DNA of 60,000 bases from Liolophura sinensis (GCF_032854445.1 NC_088307.1:13220017-13280016), one strand, 5' to 3'; positions 45,269 to 58,213 are shown, counted from the stretch's first letter. The notes: generated by a model from the letters alone, not told the origin. Numbers and translations: made by a program.

Positions 45269-46664
45269 TAATGTCGTATTAATTAAGCAGTCAAATCAAG
45301 AAATAAAATAAACAGAAAGTCATTTGCAGTAAACGATGTCTGTCGTTAGTTTCGATGGGTCAAAAAATATGTTTTCCCACATGTCGAACCAAGAATGTTC
45401 TAATTAAAATGTATTTTATACTGTTAGTTTGTGTAAACTTTTGCTAAAATCTTGATTTATTTTTGAAGGTTTCTTTGGTAAATTCTTGGAACTTCCTTGC
45501 TCTGTGAAGAGTTACAGCAGGTTACAAAGAAAAGACATAACCAAAATAACATCAACATGCTGACGGCATCGCTTATTCCATTTACATTTTTATTTTATTT
45601 AATGTTTAAAATAAAATTTTTACGAAAATTAGATATACATCTGGGAGCAGTCAACATTTATTAATCATGTTATGAAGGTATATTATAAACTCTGCTTCCA
45701 AAGTTTTATAAAAGTATGCTTGGAAATAACAAGATATCTATAACCTCAATATGTCGTTTCTTAATTTAATGAACACTCACATACAAAATTGTAGGACGCT
45801 TGATGTCCAGCCTATTCCCTGTATCCTGGATACACGTTGCTCCGTACAGCTGTTTATGTTACTCTAAAATTATTCTAAATCTATAATGTACTTCGTAAAA
45901 CTGTCCATACATGTCTTTACAGAAGCACGTGCTGTGTTACGATTAACTGTTGTTGTTAATTTCAACAGACATATATTAGGTTACCCCCTGTAAATCCCTT
46001 CATTACTTCTACACTCCATTCTTATATAGCGTCAGGAGATGTCACGTCGTTTTTATGAAAAGATATTGATTATGATATGTATGATTATAATATGAAGGTT
46101 AATTAGCTAAACTGAAATGCTAAGCAACTACACGGTTGGATAAGAAATGATGAGCTACCCATGCCGCTGGTACATACTGTGAAACATCATTTCCTTTTTC
46201 ACCTAGAAAGTATTTTCAATATTTTTTTTATAAATAATATAAGTTATCCTCATAGGACTCAATATTTGTTTCCTTCTTTATCGACAAGAAACACTGTGAC
46301 TCTGTTAGCTATACAGAATTTATAAAACAACTCACGCATCTTGTATAGTACTCCATAAGGATGGTTCATCGTAACTGTTAAGGAGTGTGAAATTATGAAA
46401 GAAATACGGTATGTTCCAGGCATCCCTGTTACAATACCCCTCACACAGATATATATGCCGTCAGAGAATCTCCATGAGGTATTAGTGAGAAGTTATCCAC
46501 TCCAGTGAAACAGGGATCTTCTGTATGGTATGGTGTTATAACAGAATAACACTGTAATAATTATATTTAACATTGTTAAATTTCTAATAAATCAGCAAAC
46601 AATTGGCGTTAGGCTGTAATAGCACCTAACAGAGTGGTAGACTAGTGTATGTCTTTCAAATTGG

Positions 46665-46912
46665 ACCGAAGCCGAGGGGGTTAGCACGCCAGCACAGGGC
46701 AATGACCCAAGAGCCTCTCACCAGTACGGTCGTTATGAGTTCATGTTATGCTGGCTCCCTTTGCGGCCGTGCGTGGGAAAGTATGACAGCAATCTGCCGA
46801 TGGTCATGGATTTCCCCCGGGCTCTGCCCGGTTTCCTAATGCTGGCCGTCGTCGTACACGTGAAATATTCATGAGTACGGCGTAAAACACCAATCAAATA
46901 AATAAGTAAATC
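46665..46912 (+). mobile_element. SINE family A, near full length
   Basis: Head ggttagcacgccagcacagg, ctctcaccagtacggtcgtt, body gatggtcatggatttccccc, gagtacggcgtaaaacacca, aaataaataagtaaa tail. Flanks tctttcaaattgga and tccttcaaattcaa are a plausible imperfect target duplication. Confidence 0.88.
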
Positions 46913-47689
46913 CTTCAAATTCAATATAGGACATGGAAACTGTCCTGTTATTTTCTATCTTTCAACAGTGGTGAAGAAACTGTTTATTGATGATGAGGAT
47001 TGTTCGAACGAGACACCAATTATGTGGAATAAAATGAACAAATATCGGGTTTTCATCGATGTATTTTTAAGCTTTTTCCATGTCGTTTTCACCTTCTTCT
47101 CTTTTGAACCGAAATTATCTCGACCGAGAACAAAAATCTCCTCGCAAACGTATGTTATAAGTGAATTGGCACGGAGTAAATAAACGTTCAACTTTTGTTC
47201 TCAGTTGATGAACACATAACACCAAATGACTTGACAGTCGAAAATCGTCGTAAAAACATAACATTAAACGCTCTTTTAAAATGTTTTTCGAAACAAGAAA
47301 CTCTTTTTAAAATCAGTAATTAGAAGTGGTTAATTAGATTGCCCGTACTGCAAAGTGATTGTATGCGAGCGCGGTGACAAAAATCGCACTCCCTCCTCTG
47401 CTTTTAGTTTTACCCTTTTTCTGTTTGGGGCCCAAATTAATCAATCGCAATCGACACGCACTCGCAAATTTCCGTAAGAATTCCAGCCTAACTGAAATGA
47501 CTCAGAGTATTTACATAATAATGATTATATATCAAAATTTAATATTTATACTTTTACGTTTACCCAAGAAACCTATTTTTAATTCATGGTAAACAGGAAG
47601 TGGTGATTCATTAAATAAGGGCACAGAAAAATGTGTTAATGTTTTTGAATGCTTTTTTTAATATGACCACATTCATAGAATTTTGAGTT

Positions 47690-47990
47690 CTAGACAAATG
47701 GCATCTAATAAATTGCGATTAACATCATGCACTGTATTTGTTACTTTTACCCAATCTGCTTAAGGCATGGTGCTAGAGTACGTGTAATTTGCTACTATTT
47801 ATTCATTTACCTGAACAGATAAAATAAATCCTAACTCTGCTTATGCCGTGATGCTAGAGGGCGTTTAAGTTGCTACTGTTGATGCATTTACATTAACAGT
47901 CAGAATAAAACCCCAACTGAAATAAATTTAGAGGATGTCGTATTTCACGGATTACATGTGACCATTTGCCAGCAATCATACTGTCGAATT
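47690..47990 (+). repeat. Repeat family R, copy with internal duplication
   Basis: Same marker order as 34966-35215. The segment from ctgctta(a/t)g(g/c)c to the aga/taaaat(aa)aa(t/c)cc motif is present twice (47757-47835 and 47838-47915). Confidence 0.7.
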
Positions 47991-49639
47991 TACTTTCTAT
48001 AAACAACTCGATTGTTGTAATTTAAGAGAGATAGGTTTGCAAAATTGCTGTAATTCTCGTTCACAGTTCTGCAGGCACTGGTCGGGTCCGTTTTCTATAT
48101 GCTCGGGTGGGTGACCCCAAATAAACAATGTTTTGACTATTGTCAATGGCAGGCTAAGCAGAAAATGAGAATCTTGCTTGATTTTTATTGTATGTAAAGA
48201 TGTCCAATGGTCTCCGTGTGATTTTTCTAGTTTTTTGAAACGTAATATGTACTTTAGGAAATGCATCTTCACCTAATATCAGTTTTCTTCTAATAACTGT
48301 TAAGTAATAGGAAGAGTCAATCTGACTTGACGTTGATACGGTGTAGTAGCTCTCGGTGTAGCATAATCCGTTAATACGCTGTCTCAGCCTGATTAACCTG
48401 CTTAACAGCCTCATAACGGAAACTTTCTTCCATACACGCAATTCCGGGCTCTCAGGTAGCAGAGCAGTTATACCATGCTTGTGCTGCAAAATAAAACGCT
48501 CCGCAAAATCCCCCACCCCCCATCCCCACCCCCTCTCACCTTCCATTTTCGTTTGTTCTCTTACTCTTGGATGTCATCTGAGCTATTCTCCGACAGGATT
48601 TGTTTTCCCTCCGGGAATTTGAAAATTGAAAGTCCCTTGACAAAAAAAAAACGATCAAAATTGAAATGAATTGACACCGAGTGTCTTATTTTCAGTTGAA
48701 AGTGGCTCTCTGCAAGTCGACGCGGGTCAATAGAGCAAAGAAAGCTTTTAAGGAAGTGTTGGGTTGAATTAGCATCACGTCAGGGTTGATATCTCTGAGT
48801 TAAGGGGAGAGTTATGTTTCAGCTTAGCATTGAGTACAAAAGGCAACCGGCGGAACGGCCACGCGATGCCTTCATGTACTCTGTTAACTCATGTGTGAGA
48901 AAAATGGAGAGAATATTGACAGTCTATTATTGAAAGTTCGATCCCTCCCTGTGGTCAATAACCGGTCGTAGTCCTGTCAATGGTCATTCTAATATACTGT
49001 CCAGTTTGTATAATTAGCAGCCATTTTACGCAGACGGGGTCGTATGTTTAGCTTAGGCACGCGCCGCTGAACTTCCGCCCTTGAGTGGGTGTTATTCCCC
49101 CGCATTCATGACCACTTCCTGTCAAGGTTTTGCGCAGGTAAAGTCAGCAGGTCACAGAGGAGCGCAAATATCGGTGCTAACGTAATTAGGAACACTCGGC
49201 CAGACAAATACCAGCTACCGGCCGGGTGTGGGGTCGGGGTAAGAAGTGGGGGGGGGGGATGAACCGTGAAATTATTTAATGCATTACTCGTCTGTCACAC
49301 GTTATTATTGTCGGGTTCTATATTAGCCCAGTTGTCTCTATCCACTTAGGTCACGCTGTCTCGTAGGACAGGGCTATTGGGGTGTCACGTTGTGTTATCG
49401 TTGAAGTCTCTCGGCATGACGTCCATCCTCGTGAAAACGTCTAATACTTATGTTAAGGTTGGTTAAATCTATGAATGATATTAGTACAACCAAAGCCTAT
49501 CAACTAACGAGCACCGTCACTCCAAGACACCAAGTAAATACAATTCTTGCGCCCCTTGGTGAGCGAAGGGTCCCGGATTCGGCCATATCTAGCGCTTCAG
49601 CGTTCAACAGTGCAAGTTTTAAAGCACTAAACTTCCTGT

Positions 49640-50930
49640 TATATCATTGCTTCAGCACAGGCTTAATTGCATTAATGAATATCCTTGTGTAACATTGTTT
49701 CAGGACAGGTTTTTACTGCATTAGTGAATATCCCTGTGTATCACTGTTTCAGGACGGGTTTTATTCCATTTGTGAGTATCCTTGTAAACCATTGTTTCAG
49801 GACAGGTTTTATTGCATTAGTGAATATCCCTGTGTATCACTGTTTCAGGACAGGCTTTATTGCATTAGTGAATATCCTTGTGTAACATTGTTTCAGGACA
49901 GGCTTTATTGCATTAGTGAATATCCCTGTGTATCACAGTTTCAGGACAGGCTTTATTATATTAGTGAATATCCCTGTGTATCACTGTTTCAGGACAGGCT
50001 TTATTTGCATTAGTGAGTATCCTTGTAGACGATTATTTCAGGACAGGTTTTATTAAGTTACTGAATATCCCTGTGTATCATTGTTTTAGCACAGACTTTA
50101 TTGCACTAATGAATATCCCTGTGTAACACAGTTTCAGGACAGACTTTCTTGCATTAGTGAATATCGATGTGTAATATTGTTTCAAGAGAGGTTTTTATTG
50201 CATTAGTGAATATCCCTGTGTATCACTGTTTCAGGACAGGCTTTATTATATTAGTGAATATCCCTGTGTATCACTGTTTCAGGACAGGCTTTATTGCATT
50301 AGTAAATATCCCTGTGTATCACAGTTTCAGGACAGGCTTTATTGCATTAGTGAATATCCCTGTGTAACATTGTTTCAGGACAGACTGTATTGCATTAGTG
50401 AATATCCCTGTGTATCACTGTTTCAGGACGGGTTTTATTCCATTTGTGAGTATCCTTGTAGACGATTATTTCAGGACAGGTTTTATTAAGTTACTGAATA
50501 TCCCTGTGTATCATTGTTTTAGCACAGACTTTATTGCACTAATGAATATCCCTGTGTAACACAGTTTCAGGACCGACTTTCTTGCATTAGTGAATATCGA
50601 TGTGTAATATTGTTACAAGAGAGGTTTTTATTGCATTAGTGAATATCCCTGTGTATCACAGTTTCAGGACAGACTTTATTGCATTAGTGAATATCCTTGT
50701 GTAACATTGTTTCAGAACAGGTTTTTATTGCATTACTGAATATCCCTGTGTATGACTTTATCAGGACGGGTTTTATTCGATTTGTGAGTATCCTTGTAAA
50801 CCATTATTTCAGGACAGGCTTTATTACATTACTGAATATCTCTGTGTATCATTGTTTCAGGACAGGCTTTATTGCATTAGTGAATATCCCTGTGTATCAC
50901 TGTTTCAGGACAGGTTTTATTACATTACCT
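49640..50930. repeat. Minisatellite, 48-bp unit, ~27 copies
   Basis: The unit is tttcaggacaggctttattg followed by cattagtgaatatccctgtg and tatcactg. Because 48 is divisible by three, open frames of 16-residue repeats appear (FQDRLYCISEYPCVSL or the equivalent in another frame). A block beginning gacgattatttcaggacagg at about 50029 recurs at about 50461, exactly nine units (432 bp) away, showing block duplication. Confidence 0.95.
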
Positions 50931-51358
50931 ACATTATATGTAATTACCCCTGGATTCAAAATTGATATTAGACTCATAGATAAGAGTCCACTATAACTAT
51001 TTGCTCAAGTATCTAACAGCGCTGTCTACTCGATTATCACGTGGTGGAAATGAACGTATGAAATTTTAAATGGATTACATACATATCGTGTGTATTAATA
51101 GGTCATATTCACGTTTTCATGTACATCAATATGGGCAATATTACCGCTACTGTGACATGGGGCTATGTTCAGAGGACTTCTAAATGCTAGTATCTATTCT
51201 AAAACCGTGAAGACGGCAATCAAAATAACTAATGACAACACATGTATGTAAATGGTGTATACACTGCATTTATTCAGTGCATATCACACACTGCCTTTCT
51301 TTTAACTTAAATTTGTCTAGCTCTGTGTCTACACAGTGAATAAAACAATTGCTAACAA

Positions 51359-51594
51359 GTGAGTGCTTGGAGTTCAACGTCGTACTTAACAATTCTTCAG
51401 TCATATTCCTTACAGTGCATGTAATGTGCCGAAGGCAAGTAAGCCGCCCCGTCCGCGCCATTATACTGATACAGGTCAGGTGCACTACCCCTTAATGCTA
51501 ACCGCCTTAGTTGTGACCCGATCCAGTATTGACCCTGGATCTAGCGCCTCCCGAAGCGAACGCTTTACCAACTGTGCTATTGGGCCGGACACGG
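51359..51594 (-). mobile_element. SINE family B
   Basis: Reverse copy: head ccggcccaatagcacagttg (A box) and gatccagggtcaatactgga (B box), gtatcagtataatggcgcgg, cttgccttcggcac, 3' end gactgaagaattgttaagta, cgacgttgaactcc. Confidence 0.82.
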
Positions 51595-52584
51595 TAACAA
51601 AATGTGTTTTACTGCTTGACATTGTAGCAGTATTCACTTCCTCACCGAACGACGTCCTTATATGTTAAGTGCTGTTCAATTTCCGTCATAAATCAAATGT
51701 ACGGCCTACAAAAATCTATCCCTGAGATATCGCCGCTACATATGTAGTCCCTTCAACTGCTAAGGGGCGCTTTTTCCCGACTAAACAAAATGGCGTTGCA
51801 TGTAAATCGGCGCAAATGACGGGGTACATAATTGACAATGTTAACGTTTAACGATGTAGCTCAGTTCCAAACATTCCGTGGCCAATAAGCTTTGGTGCAT
51901 ACCTGGCCCAACATGTGAGGAAGCAGCCATAAAAATCTTGACATAGGCTGACCGTCAAAATCTGGACATTTCTATGCCACCGAGGGGTGCCTAGCAGCGC
52001 CAATGGGACCTCACTTGCAGCCTCATCGCCACCTGTCTCCTTGTGTCCTTTCGCCCAGAATTTCAAACCTTCATCATTAAAACTCATACCTGCCCAAAGC
52101 TTAGACAATTTCCATCATTTTGATACCAAGCGTGCACCTGTACACCAAAAATCACAGAAGTTCTAATGGGATCTTGGTTAGGCTCTGGTACAACGTTAAA
52201 GGGAAGGAAAACATAAAAATGGTACCAACATCAGATAGTGTGAAAATTTTATTTTTATTCGATAGGTTTTTATGTCCGCCTCTTGTTATCATCTTTGAAC
52301 AATACTGTTTTAAACGATTATGTTTATTTTTATTCATTATTATCATTATTTCAAATATATAACTTTTGACATTTTTTTATGTGAAGTTTGCATCATTTTT
52401 ATGATTTTTGCATCTTTAAACGACAGTCTAATACCGCCTCTTGTATTGTCGCCAAATGGTCACACGTACACGGTAAAATGCTGCCTCTTTTTAGTGTATT
52501 TCATTTAGGGTTTTTATTTCAGTTGATGATTTCTTAAATGCAAGCAACTTCGACGCCGTCTGGTGCCATGGCTTGAACAGAACT

Positions 52585-52690
52585 AGTGAAAGAAATGCAT
52601 TACTTTTATTAGCAATTTATTAGAAGTATCTGGCCTGAACTACTGAAAATGCTGTGTTATCATCACATTTAATATAAAATAACATAAAAC
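52585..52690 (-). repeat. Repeat family R, partial copy
   Basis: ttagcaatttattagaagta, gaactactgaaaatgctgtg and ttatcatcacatttaa correspond to the end of the inverted copy at 43290-43360. Confidence 0.5.
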
Positions 52691-53176
52691 ATCTGATCTC
52701 TAAAGTGTCGTGACCAGTGCAAGACTGAGAACCGAGGCCTCCCTAGTAAACAATTAAGAGATCGGGAGCTTAAAACACGTGAAGTAATTAACTATTTTTA
52801 TTATACCTATTATCCGATTCACCTTGCATGACTGGTGCAATTGTATTTATCACCAGTTGATGGGTCAGCGAAGCGAGACGCGACCATGTTGCTTACATCT
52901 GCCTAGTAGACAACAATCACGAGTCATTTGTCACGTGACTGACCCGTTGCTCGTTACAAAATAATGGTATTCTTTAATCACTGATCATGCAGTCTTCACA
53001 TAAAATTATACCTAGTTGCAGAAGTTTGAGGGCGTCCCAAGGAATAATTTTGATAACAACATTTATTGCCTTTACTTCACTATTCTCTTTCTTCAGAAAT
53101 GACAATAGTTTCAGCACGATCACTTATTTGCCTTAATAAAACCGCCATTTTGAGTAAGCCTATTATGTGTGCTTAG

Positions 53177-53315
53177 ATTTATTTATCTATCTGATTGGTG
53201 TTTTACAGCGTGTCCAAGAATATTTCACTTATACGACGGCGGCCAGCATTATGGTGGGTGGAAACCGACGACCATCCTCTGACAGACCTTCTCACGTACG
53301 GCCGCGTGTGCTTAG
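53177..53315 (-). mobile_element. SINE family A, partial
   Basis: tttatttatctatctgattg, tccaagaatatttcacttat, acgacggcggccagcattat, ggtgggtggaaaccg and acgaccatcc, with a short deletion in the body, then cttctcacgtacggccg. Confidence 0.85.
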
Positions 53316-53494
53316 ACACTGTGCCCGGAGGAGCACACGGACAAATGGCAATATTACGGAATTCGATAAGATTTCTTGTGAATGATGTCAAAGGCAGTTG
53401 TAATGATGAACAACTTGAACTAGGTCAGCAGGTTAGCAAGTTTTTTTACGTGAAATATTGGCCCATACTTCCAACAATGAGTCTTTCAGTTGAT

Positions 53495-54307
53495 TTATTG
53501 TGACCGAGCTTCTAATGATAGAACACCACGGTCGAATTCTTTCCATAAATTCTCTGTGACATTCAGATCTGGAGATTTAGGTGGTTGGGGTCTATGGTTA
53601 ATGTTTTCATTTTCGAGGAAATCTCTAACCACACTGGTAATATGGGCCGGTGCATTGACGTACTGGAAGGTAAAGTTATCATGGAAAGTTGCTATAGACC
53701 AGAGAATCATGTTTTTGGCGCAGAATGTCCCGATGGGTTCACCAGTCATGGTTTTAGCGCAACACAATAACGTTGGATTTGCTCGCGGTATGCATAGTTA
53801 CCCAATCATGATGAGTACCCCCATCCAGTGCTATTCTTTCCAGGATGCAGTCATCTTGAAACCTCTCCCCAGACAGGCGATAAACTCTAGCTCTTCCATC
53901 ACACTTGTGATGGAGGAATTTTGATTCGTCTACAAAGATGACATGGTGCCAGTGATTAACGGTAAGGTGTCGACACTGTTGGGCCCCACGCTAACCACTG
54001 TTGACGGTGACGTTGGGACAATGCTTGTCTCTTGACGAGCCCTATAACCCCTCTGTGTCAGTCTGCGCGTCGTCGTTCTAACGCTAACGTCGAAGTTTGT
54101 CATTTCAACCCATCGATCTCCAACCAACCTCAAAACATTCTTCGGATTTGCGGCGCCAAAATGTAAGGGCGGTGGTCTTTGTCTTGCTGTTCTGATTCTA
54201 GGATGACCTGTGTTTCTACCTGCAATGACGTCACCAGCTCTTTTATGCAATGCTAGAATTCTCGTGAAGGTATTACGCCCGACCCTGGTTCTCCTGGCGA
54301 TTGTCAC
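53495..54307 (-). pseudogene. Degenerate Tc1-like (Tc1/mariner) transposase
   Basis: Three reading-frame pieces on the minus strand. The N-terminal part (54307-53930) has a helix-turn-helix-like region with RTRVGRNTFTRILALHKRAG and RLTQRGYRAR. The middle piece (about 53945-53765, another frame) has HHVIFVDESKF with the first catalytic Asp, DGRARVYRLSGERF and LDGG. The C-terminal piece (53767-53495) has NAPAH, FLENENI and PPKSPDLNVTENLW with the final Glu. The second catalytic Asp expected before NAPAH is replaced (YVNAPAH). Frameshifts and this loss make it inactive. Clear terminal inverted repeats were not found. Confidence 0.88.
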
Positions 54308-54309
54308 TG

Positions 54310-55490
54310 GCCCATAGCCTTCTTGGCCCAGGGTTACTATTAACCAGTGTTTTCCAATACTTATTGCACCAGGCGTGTTCTAAAGACTCGGTATGAAGCA
54401 GAGATAGGATTTTCGTATACAAGTTTCTAACCTGTATTGTCTAACGTCGTGCCGTTCTTTTGAACGTTCATCATTTGTATTCTGCAGTCTGCACTCGTCC
54501 ATATGAAACAGAGGGGACGCATTGAAAATTGCTTATTTGCATGTGGAAAGTACCTAGTCACATTCTAATGGCAGTAAGAATTTAAGCCCAGAATTTAAGC
54601 CGGCACGACATGCACCAACCATTTTGGCGAAGTCTCAAGCATATTAGTTTGATACGTGTTCTGTTCTGTTCAATAAATTCCTATTCGATTCTGTTTGAAG
54701 AATAAAACTTGTTTTTTGGGAATCAAAGTCACGACTGCTGTAAGTCCTGACTGCTGTGACATATATATAAAGGTACGTACGGGTGGTACATAGTTGCGGC
54801 ACCAGATGCTCCAATGAAAGTGATAAGCAATTATATACCTGAGTTAAAAGCTCGAAACCTGTTTTTTTAATTTTCTATTGAACTAAAGATAAAAGAAGAA
54901 AAAGTTGGTTTTTGACAGAATGGCTGTTATCTGTTGTTGATCGTGCCGCTGGCTTTCAGGATAGGAGGTGACACTGGCAAGTCCAGAATGACTGTATGTC
55001 GACCCGAACAATCTAGAGAGTGACCACCAAATATAGCGATTCTATATGGCTGTTTTGACACCTTAGCCCTACAATGGCCCGAGGGCGCACTGGTCAGATC
55101 TCTGATATAGAATGCGAATTTCTGTTGGTCACTTTATGACTACTCACAATCTGAGTTTCACAGTAAAATGATATTGTGTATTAAATTAATTTTACTACTT
55201 TGAACTAAAACATATTTATCATTTGAAAATTAACGGATGGTTCAATTTCACTTGTGAATCCAAATTATGGGCCGGTTTGTAATCAAATCGCAACTGAGAT
55301 ACATATTTTATTATCGTCAACTTACATACTAGCATGGTACATGATTTGAATACTGATTTCACTCTTTCGCCTAGAACATGCCTTGCGCGTTTGCATCACC
55401 ACTGAAACTGTTGATTGCTTTTCTTTGCATGATTCCGTTCTAATTTCGTACTTTATACACTTTGGTTCTGGTGGTGTGTGTTATTGACCT
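54310..55490. other. No gene recognised
   Basis: AT-rich intergenic DNA after the transposase remnant. It may include the worn 5' end of that element. Confidence 0.45.
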
Positions 55491-55491
55491 A

Positions 55492-55708
55492 TTTCAGCAT
55501 TTATCAAGCAACTGAAAACTTAAGTCATAAATTTCAAGTCCCTAAAAAGCCAAACTCAGGGCTGGAAAGAGTTCAAATTGTGGTTCGTATATTGTTCTGT
55601 AGTAAAGAATCAGTGTAACAAATTTTCAACATTCTAGGGCAAAGCATTTATTTGTAGCTGTGTTTGAATAGCTGACTTAAGTCTTAAGACGTTTGATAAA
55701 TATGAACC
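55492..55708. mobile_element. MITE with terminal inverted repeats (copy 2)
   Basis: Same orientation and internal markers as 29428-29646: tttatcaagcaac...acttaagtca at the left, ttgttctgtag and gtagctgtgtttgaa inside, and tgacttaagtcttaagacgt, ttgataaatatgaaccca at the right. The outer few bases are more worn than in copy 1. Confidence 0.75.
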
Positions 55709-55897
55709 CAGGAACGTCCATATTGGTTAAGGACTGGTTAATGAATGTCCACGAATGCTTATCTGACGAACATCTCGTAACTACTTTTTTTCCAAGCTTC
55801 AGCAAATAATACAAATCAGATACCGTTATTATGTGAGGGACTCAACACAGCACAATGTGCAATGTTACTATCGTGTGTAACCAGAAGATGCATGGGA

Positions 55898-56131
55898 TTT
55901 ATTTGACTGATGTTTTACTCGTATTCTAGAATATTCCACTGATACGACGGCGGCCAGCAATATGGTGGGAGAAAAACCCGCTCAACCCACGACCACCCGC
56001 AGGTTGCTGTCAAAGCTTCTCACTATGGCGGGAGACGAAACCAGCATAAACTTCAACCGACCTCACCTGTGAAGGCCTTGTGGGTCATAGCACTGCCCTT
56101 GCTCGCTATCCACCCTACCACGGATGCCCCT
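55898..56131 (-). mobile_element. SINE family A, diverged near-full-length copy
   Basis: gatttatttgactgatgttt, acgacggcggccagcaatat, cccacgaccacccgcaggtt, gtgggtcatagcactgccct and ctaccacggatgcccc (head), all on the reverse strand. Confidence 0.85.
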
Positions 56132-57029
56132 TTCATGTGAAAATCAACATCAGTGGTATAGTGTCGAAGTTGGGTTAGCTATTAATACGCATCCATTATT
56201 ACATTAGTGTTTTTGGCGTAACATTTGTAGCCCTCAGCAAAGATGTTTAGTGATCAATAAGGGTTTTCTATCCCCATTACCCCCAGAGCGATCGGAATAT
56301 TGAAGGCTGATTTGACGGCGTTTTGTTCTTGATTTACATCACTGTGGTTAGAGCTAATTGCTTCTAATTATTCTCCCCCCCCCCACGCTCCCTCCCCACC
56401 CTTCTGGCTTGTTTCGATTAACGATGCTAATACCGCAACATGCTTCAGCCTTCACTGACAATGCTGCATCAGGATCGAGCTTATTTTTGCAAAGCGATTC
56501 TTATTTAAAGGGTCTAAATATCCCGGCAGATTGCTACTAGAGAGAGTAGATGACATAAATGTCGTTCAGACAGCGCTAGATATAGATTTCCTTTTCCATG
56601 CTGTCTGCCACAAAGCTGAAAACGTATGAGGAAATTAAATGTGGTACTCTGCAGTTGTCATTTTATGTGTTTTCACTGAACAACATTCATGCAATGGATA
56701 TTATCTTGTGCTTAGGAAAATATATCAACCGTTTACAGTTTTATCACATAAGAATACACCAGCGCTTTGCCGTGTTCGTTTAGCTTCCGCGGGGATAACG
56801 GGCAGGAGGCTTGAGTATACGTGTTGAGTTGCGCTGGCTTTTTCCGGGATCGGCCCAGCTTCCTTTGCTTGCAAACCTGACCACGGTCATATGAATGACG
56901 AAATCCTTCAGTAAATCGCAACAAATACTATCAGAATAAAAAAGGAATGAAAGTATTGATTAACTGAAATGATGCGAGACGGTGGACAAAATTAATACAT
57001 TTTAATATGGATTCTAGTGTTTGATTTCT

Positions 57030-57130
57030 TTCTTTATTTGTTTATTGGTTGTTTAAGGTTAAGACCAAGACCTTTCACTCATGTCAGGGCAGTCAGTTTC
57101 GTGGATGGTGACCGGGATAAACCAATGTCC
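57030..57130 (-). mobile_element. Possible very old SINE-like fragment
   Basis: tttgtttattggttgtttaa, ctttcactcatgtcagggca and cagtttcgtggatggtgacc, gggataaacc have the order of a SINE tail and body, but with weak identity. Confidence 0.3.
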
Positions 57131-58067
57131 TTTGGTGTTGTTCTACAACCAGTACAGACGAATCATAGCTAAGCACTTGGCACCCCATATTTGGCACCCC
57201 AGCTCAGAGTACTCTTGGTCTTGTTTCAACTGACATGTCCACGCATTATAATACAGCTGTTGTTAGACATTAACTGTTTTATGACTTCATTTCTGCAATC
57301 AAAGTAACCCATGCATTCCCACGTCCCATGCAGACCTTCCAGTTATTGTTTAAGGTCTAGTTTAGGTAGACAGAGTCGTTTTTGAAGTCACGCCCTGTTA
57401 ACGCTTAGCGAAGATTCCTCATGCTTTCGGCCTATATCCTAGTACGATACGCCTTCGCCGCTTCACCTCCACACACGGTTATGACAGATAGTCCCCTGCG
57501 GCCGAATTCTTTGATGGAATTTTCGACATCATGCATTGCAGTCATGTTCCGAGTTAAGGCCCCTGGCTTTGCCATCGACATTTCATTGTTTTATCACCCC
57601 CATTTAGGCTACTTTCTATTCACGAACACTTAAACTAGGCTTGGTGTCCCAGTGAGCTCTTACTAGATCAATACACTATCCCCGTGGCTTTTGATGCGGC
57701 TTTAAATTGTTAAAATTAAAGGCAAAGAAAAAGTCTAAATGTATAAGTAATTAATTGATGGACCATTCTTCCACTGTACCGATGAGACGCGAGCGTATCA
57801 TTTATCATCCGGCGTTGATTCTGTACATGTTCAGTTGGGCCAAACATGTCGTTGATTTAATGCTTAAGTGGTATGTTTTTATAGTACAGCTGTAATGAGA
57901 ATTCTCAAGTGACATGCTGCATCGAGCACAACGGAATTGTTAGCGGAAGTAGTGCTTTCCTGAAAGGACCGGAGCTATGCTTTTCCTTGATGCATTCTCT
58001 TTGCTCAAAAATCGAAAACTTGTTGAGCCATCACGCTTCGTTTCGCTGTTCCTCCAAACCACTAAGT

Positions 58068-58213
58068 CCATGCTAGTTTATTTGTTGTGAACGGCAGTAC
58101 ATGCAGTTCACTTGGGAATTTGCAAAGTCTCTCAAATGGCCATGCTAGTTTATTTGTTGTGAGCGACAGTACATGCAGTTTGCTTGGGAATTTGCATTGT
58201 GTCCCAAATGTAC
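58068..58213. repeat. Tandem duplication, ~73-bp unit
   Basis: ccatgctagtttatttgttg, tga(a/g)cg(g/a)cagtacatgcag and tt(c/t)(a/g)cttgggaatttgca occur twice in succession, starting at 58068 and 58141. Confidence 0.9.

Noticed and set aside
49685-50996. Open frames with 16-residue repeats (FQDRLYCISEYPCVSL)
   Set aside because: By-product of a 48-bp minisatellite whose length is a multiple of three.
53490-53924. Plus-strand open frame of 144 codons
   Set aside because: Antisense of the Tc1-like transposase remnant, whose conserved motifs are on the minus strand.
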